From Treponema vincentii F0403 (GTDB lineage: Bacteria; Spirochaetota; Spirochaetia; Treponematales; Treponemataceae): a DNA stretch of 64,000 nt. Position 1 is the first letter of the stretch. The number at the start of each line of letters is the position of its first letter. Below the pieces are notes generated by a model. It saw only the letters and a list, made by a program, of their open reading frames with translations, was not told the DNA's origin and did no database searches. Positions 60,513 through 64,000 of this stretch are shown in pieces. Location: assembly GCF_000412995.1 (NCBI RefSeq), contig NZ_KE332512.1, positions 760,919 through 824,918 of the forward strand. Reading direction: 5' to 3'. Both the position numbers and the translations under genes were made by a program.

Positions 60513-62396
60513 ATGAGAAAATTACACTGTTATTCTTTGTTTAAGAGCGCGGCAGCATTATGCTGTATCGGTACACTTGTCTGTCTGTTTGCGGCTTGCC
60601 CTAACGGACAAACACGCAAAAATCAAGCCACTGTTATCGTTAACGTACTGGATTCGGTAGGAGGGGTTCCCATTACGGAACCGGCCGCGCTTACCGTATA
60701 TAAGGTCGATACGGAGCGTTCATTGTATAGCCAAGTGCAGGTTATCAATGGGACAGCCCAGCTCTCCCTTCAAAAAAATGAACGGTATGATTTCAGTTTG
60801 GGCGGAACGGAAAACGGGCGTGCAGCTTCCGCCATTGAAAACTATTGGATTAGAAGTGCGGATATACAAACCGTTACGATGATTCAGCGCATGATTCAAA
60901 AAGGCGCACGCCCCGAAGCACCGTCAATCCAATCCGTTACACTAAACGGCAAGTCGTTCGAGGACGGCGGCGTCTGGGCGGGGGCAGCCGGTCAAACAAT
61001 GAAGCTGCAAATCGTATTCAAAGCACCTTCGCGGGCGATTCAAGCGAGGTCGACCGACACAAACTTCGGCTGTGCCATCGGAGTCGGAACGGCGCCTTCC
61101 TTCTACAACAACATTGCCTCCGCTTCACCGGACTGCGAGCGCAACGCGGACGGAAGCTGGAAATGCACTGCAAACTTTGCACTCCAAAAGATTTCTTTTC
61201 CCGATGAATTTAACAATTTTATTATTACCGCGTATGATGTTGCCGGTAACCGTGTAGAACGGCATATCAATTCAATTCAGTTTAAAGAACGCCGACCGGC
61301 TTTAAAAACAATAGAAGGGGCTTCGATTCAAGAGTTTAGAGTTGAAATGCGCCGCTACCCTCACTCGTTAAAGATTTTTAATACGCAACAGCAATCGGAA
61401 CTGCGGCCGCGCAGTATTTCTCCCCACAACGGAGAAAGCACTTCATACGAAGTGCTGCTGTGGTTTCAAATTAAAGATCTCGCATCGCAGGATTTACCTA
61501 TTAGAGGCTTTGATATATACCGGCGCGTACAGGGACAATCCGCATGGACGCTCGTAGGCCGCAAGCAATACGCAGCCGATTACACAGGCGAACAGGACTC
61601 CCGGTATTCCACATACATGGGATTTCACAACGGCTACGATACCGACCCGTCGCTTGAGGAAGGAGTAACCTACGAATATAAAGTAGAGCCTTTTACCGAC
61701 GGAACTCATCGTCTCGTTTCTCCTACTGCAACTGCACGGCTGCTACCGGCCTCTACCATAGAGTTAATAAACCCTGCGGATAACGGCGTTGTAAAAAAGT
61801 CGGAACTGGATAAGCTCAGCTTTTCCTTTAGAATAACCAATCCTGCTATCTGGGATAACCGGTTGGCTGATTCATTTATGTTCGGATTACTTGTTACCGA
61901 CAAAACTTCAAGCGAAAATGTAATATTTGCCGGAAAAATAAGCGTGTACCTGAAACGATCGGCCGGAAGGAGATTAGGACTGCAATATGCCGTATCGGGG
62001 AATCCGAAAGAATACTCCTTTGCAGAATTACAAGAACGAGGCTATATCCCGGCAGATGCTACAGAAGATGATTTTATTTCGTACAGCAACGGCATCGTAA
62101 CGATTAAGCCCCGATACCTCACAACAGCCGGATTCAATCATCCGTTATTCAGAGATGCAGCGTTTAAAACAGGCTATACCTATAGCTGGGACATTCTCGA
62201 TTGGGGGAAAGATGCAAAAGAGATTCTTGATAACGAACCGGCAGAATTTACAGCAGTGTGGCAGAGTAAAGATATAGAAGGCCATGAGATTCCCTATCCT
62301 ACCGAACCGCTCAGTTCAAGCGAAAGCTTTGTAAGCCATCTTAGATATCCGGGCAGTTTAAACGGACAGTGTTATTTTAAAGTAATAGACGAATAA
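60513..62396 (+). CDS. Large surface lipoprotein of unknown function
   Basis: A 627-residue lipoprotein with a hydrophobic signal and Cys near residue 29 (CLFAACPNG). The chain is beta-rich: an early carboxypeptidase-regulatory-like segment (TVIVNVLDSVGGVPITEPAALTVYKVD), a middle with ITAYDVAGNRVERHINSIQF, and a fibronectin-III-like part (PIRGFDIYRRVQGQSAWTLVGRKQYAADYTG...GVTYEYKVEPFTDG). It stands directly before a subtilisin-like lipoprotein gene (15 bases), an arrangement like prcA-prtP of T. denticola dentilisin, though I cannot say it is PrcA. Confidence 0.72.
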   Translation: MRKLHCYSLFKSAAALCCIGTLVCLFAACPNGQTRKNQATVIVNVLDSVGGVPITEPAALTVYKVDTERSLYSQVQVINGTAQLSLQKNERYDFSLGGTENGRAASAIENYWIRSADIQTVTMIQRMIQKGARPEAPSIQSVTLNGKSFEDGGVWAGAAGQTMKLQIVFKAPSRAIQARSTDTNFGCAIGVGTAPSFYNNIASASPDCERNADGSWKCTANFALQKISFPDEFNNFIITAYDVAGNRVERHINSIQFKERRPALKTIEGASIQEFRVEMRRYPHSLKIFNTQQQSELRPRSISPHNGESTSYEVLLWFQIKDLASQDLPIRGFDIYRRVQGQSAWTLVGRKQYAADYTGEQDSRYSTYMGFHNGYDTDPSLEEGVTYEYKVEPFTDGTHRLVSPTATARLLPASTIELINPADNGVVKKSELDKLSFSFRITNPAIWDNRLADSFMFGLLVTDKTSSENVIFAGKISVYLKRSAGRRLGLQYAVSGNPKEYSFAELQERGYIPADATEDDFISYSNGIVTIKPRYLTTAGFNHPLFRDAAFKTGYTYSWDILDWGKDAKEILDNEPAEFTAVWQSKDIEGHEIPYPTEPLSSSESFVSHLRYPGSLNGQCYFKVIDE

Positions 62397-62411
62397 AGAG
62401 GGATGAGATTT

Positions 62412-64000
62412 ATGATCAAACAAAAAAAATTCCGTTTTACGCTATTTTTTATAACGTCAGCACTTGCCGCAGTGTTTGCAGGCTGTGCTATGGGCTTTGT
62501 CAATAACAGTGCAAAATCAGACGGAACAGGTAGTGTGCATGGCACAGCGGATTCCAACACAGTGTTCAATTCCAAATGGATTATCAGCCAACAGGAGCGG
62601 CACGATAAAGGTACTGTTGTTCGGGAAGGATACTCGATCGTCAAGACCGTGGACTCCTTTAATCCGGATAGTTTTACGGCCTTAAACGGCAGCGTTGCCG
62701 CAACCCAAGACTTACACGACGGATACCTGTACTTCTTAATAAAAACCGAATCCGACGCCGCACAGTTCCGTACGGCAGTGCGTACGCTTGAAGGAGTACT
62801 CTATGCACAGCCCGACTATCACTATGACGCGCCTGCGGCAATGGTTGATAACACTGCCCGCCCGCCGGTTAGGAACCGCGGAGCAGCCGGCAAAGGGACT
62901 TTGGGTACAGCTGACGGCAATCTTGATAACGACCCCAAAGCAGCCCTTGCCGATTGGGGTTTAACCGCAACCGGCGCCCTTGAAGCGTTTAAACGCTATG
63001 ATGCGAAATATCCGGTACTTGCAGCCATTATCGACACCGGCGTAAACAGCTTGCACGAAGATTTTTATGATAAAAATAACAAATCCATTATTCTTTATGC
63101 GAAATCTTCGCTGCATAGAGGAGACGTTACACAATATACTAACCCCATACCCATATCGCTCGATGAAAACTGGGATAACCACGGCCACGGAACCCACTGT
63201 TCGGGAACCATCGCAGCCGTCGGAAATAACGGTATAGGAATTTGCGGCGTTTCCCACGCGAACACCAAACTTATCACATACCGCGGCTTGGATGCATCGG
63301 GAGGAGATACCTATGCAACCTATTCGTGCCTCGGAGACCTCGCCGAAATAATTACCGAGCTGCGTAAAGAGCCCGGCTCGCGCAATTCCGCAGTTTTTGC
63401 GGGGTTACCGCCGGATGTCATCAATTATCCTCAGCTGAGACAAAAAACGGTTCCCGTTAATTTATCGCTTGGAGGTCCTGCAGGACACCCATACGAGGTG
63501 GAGATGATGAATAAAGCATTGGCAGCGGGGGTATTACCGGTTATCGCCATGGGTAACGACGGAAAAACGCTTGCCGAATATCCGGCAGCACTGCAGGGAA
63601 TTCTAGCCGTAGGAGCCACTACGATGGATGACACGCGCGCTGCATTCAGTAACGGCGGAACTTGGATGAGCGTGTGCGCCCCCGGAGAAAGCATTTACAG
63701 CTGCGGCAACGGCGGACAGAACTGGGCGAATTCTCATTCACCCGATGTAAAATCAAGCTACAGATGGATGAGCGGAACATCGATGGCAACCCCGTTTGTA
63801 ACGGGCGTAGTTACCTATCTTTTATCGATTAATCCCGATCTCAGCCCATACCAGATTAAGGCACTTCTTGAAAATACCGCCGATAAGATAGATCGGGGCT
63901 CACCCTACGGACAATATGATTCGCGCGGTTTTTCAAAATGGTACGGCTATGGGCGGGTAAATGTACTAAAAGCGACGGAAGCATTAGTTACCGGAAGCAA
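62412..64000 (+). CDS. Subtilisin-like (S8) lipoprotein protease, dentilisin-like, 3' end outside window
   Basis: The frame is open from ATG 62412 to the window edge (529 residues). Signal peptide and lipobox VFAGC (Cys 25) anchor it to the membrane surface; residues 45-140 look like a fused propeptide. The catalytic triad is complete: D208 (AAIIDTGVN), H259 (HGHGTHCSG) and S457 (SGTSMATP), with the oxyanion asparagine in VIAMGNDG. T. denticola dentilisin (PrtP) is a similar surface lipoprotein. Four genes in a row on this strand link it to haem uptake. Remaining C-terminus is unseen. Confidence 0.92.
   Translation, partial: MIKQKKFRFTLFFITSALAAVFAGCAMGFVNNSAKSDGTGSVHGTADSNTVFNSKWIISQQERHDKGTVVREGYSIVKTVDSFNPDSFTALNGSVAATQDLHDGYLYFLIKTESDAAQFRTAVRTLEGVLYAQPDYHYDAPAAMVDNTARPPVRNRGAAGKGTLGTADGNLDNDPKAALADWGLTATGALEAFKRYDAKYPVLAAIIDTGVNSLHEDFYDKNNKSIILYAKSSLHRGDVTQYTNPIPISLDENWDNHGHGTHCSGTIAAVGNNGIGICGVSHANTKLITYRGLDASGGDTYATYSCLGDLAEIITELRKEPGSRNSAVFAGLPPDVINYPQLRQKTVPVNLSLGGPAGHPYEVEMMNKALAAGVLPVIAMGNDGKTLAEYPAALQGILAVGATTMDDTRAAFSNGGTWMSVCAPGESIYSCGNGGQNWANSHSPDVKSSYRWMSGTSMATPFVTGVVTYLLSINPDLSPYQIKALLENTADKIDRGSPYGQYDSRGFSKWYGYGRVNVLKATEALVTGS

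Overview
The window reads as chromosome of a host-associated spirochaete of the genus Treponema. The basis is gene content (a CHASE2-type nucleotide cyclase next to a FecR-domain protein, a YlqH-type FlhB-like protein beside an HD-GYP protein, a BspA-type leucine-rich-repeat protein, many lipoproteins with relaxed lipoboxes) and a complete hydroxyglutarate pathway of glutamate fermentation. An oral species of the T. vincentii / T. medium type is my inference; I ran no searches.

Layout. 1-2716 (+): a tightly overlapping string of a partial unknown gene, FlhB-like protein, HD-GYP protein, YraN and two small conserved genes. 2973-6217 (-): leuS, a small unknown gene and rubredoxin. 6421-7758 (+): a MATE pump with a clear promoter. 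7908-9882 (-): a sugar-type solute-binding lipoprotein without permeases and an unknown gene. 10192-16981 (-): TPR protein, then the conserved set corC/tlyC, ybeY, pgpH-like HD protein, phoH. 17079-21667: cytidylate-kinase-like protein, NUDIX hydrolase, a lipoprotein/LysM-like pair, a Fur/PerR regulator and an LRR protein.

21683-35034 (-) is the metabolic centre: hgdH, gltS, the four-subunit Na+-pumping glutaconyl-CoA decarboxylase (gcdA-D), glutaconate CoA-transferase (gctA, gctB), a second gltS broken by a frameshift, and the 2-hydroxyglutaryl-CoA dehydratase (hgdA, hgdB) with its activator hgdC. Together they import glutamate with sodium, reduce 2-oxoglutarate to 2-hydroxyglutarate, activate and dehydrate it, and decarboxylate glutaconyl-CoA while exporting sodium.

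35096-40378 has a CHASE2 cyclase divergent from an outer-membrane/FecR set. 40499-44239 (+): macro-domain protein, PPi-phosphofructokinase, folC. 44157-54166 (-): two pseudouridine synthases and a long operon hflK, hflC, a FlbB/MotE-like protein, an MBOAT/SGNH/thioesterase acyl-transfer set, and rsmA. 54201-55705 is an A+T-rich accessory island: a three-gene toxin-antitoxin-chaperone module resembling the anti-phage CmdTAC system, flanked by a remnant Rpn-family nuclease gene. 56984-64000 (+) is an apparent haem-acquisition locus: TonB-dependent receptor with haem-receptor motifs, HmuY-like lipoprotein, unknown surface lipoprotein, and a subtilisin-like lipoprotein protease that runs off the window.

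Four gene-free stretches hold copies of one structured repeat family (about 140-270 bp) with 17-bp terminal inverted repeats and internal arms that keep pairing although their sequences differ. This and the defence island are the most interesting items here.
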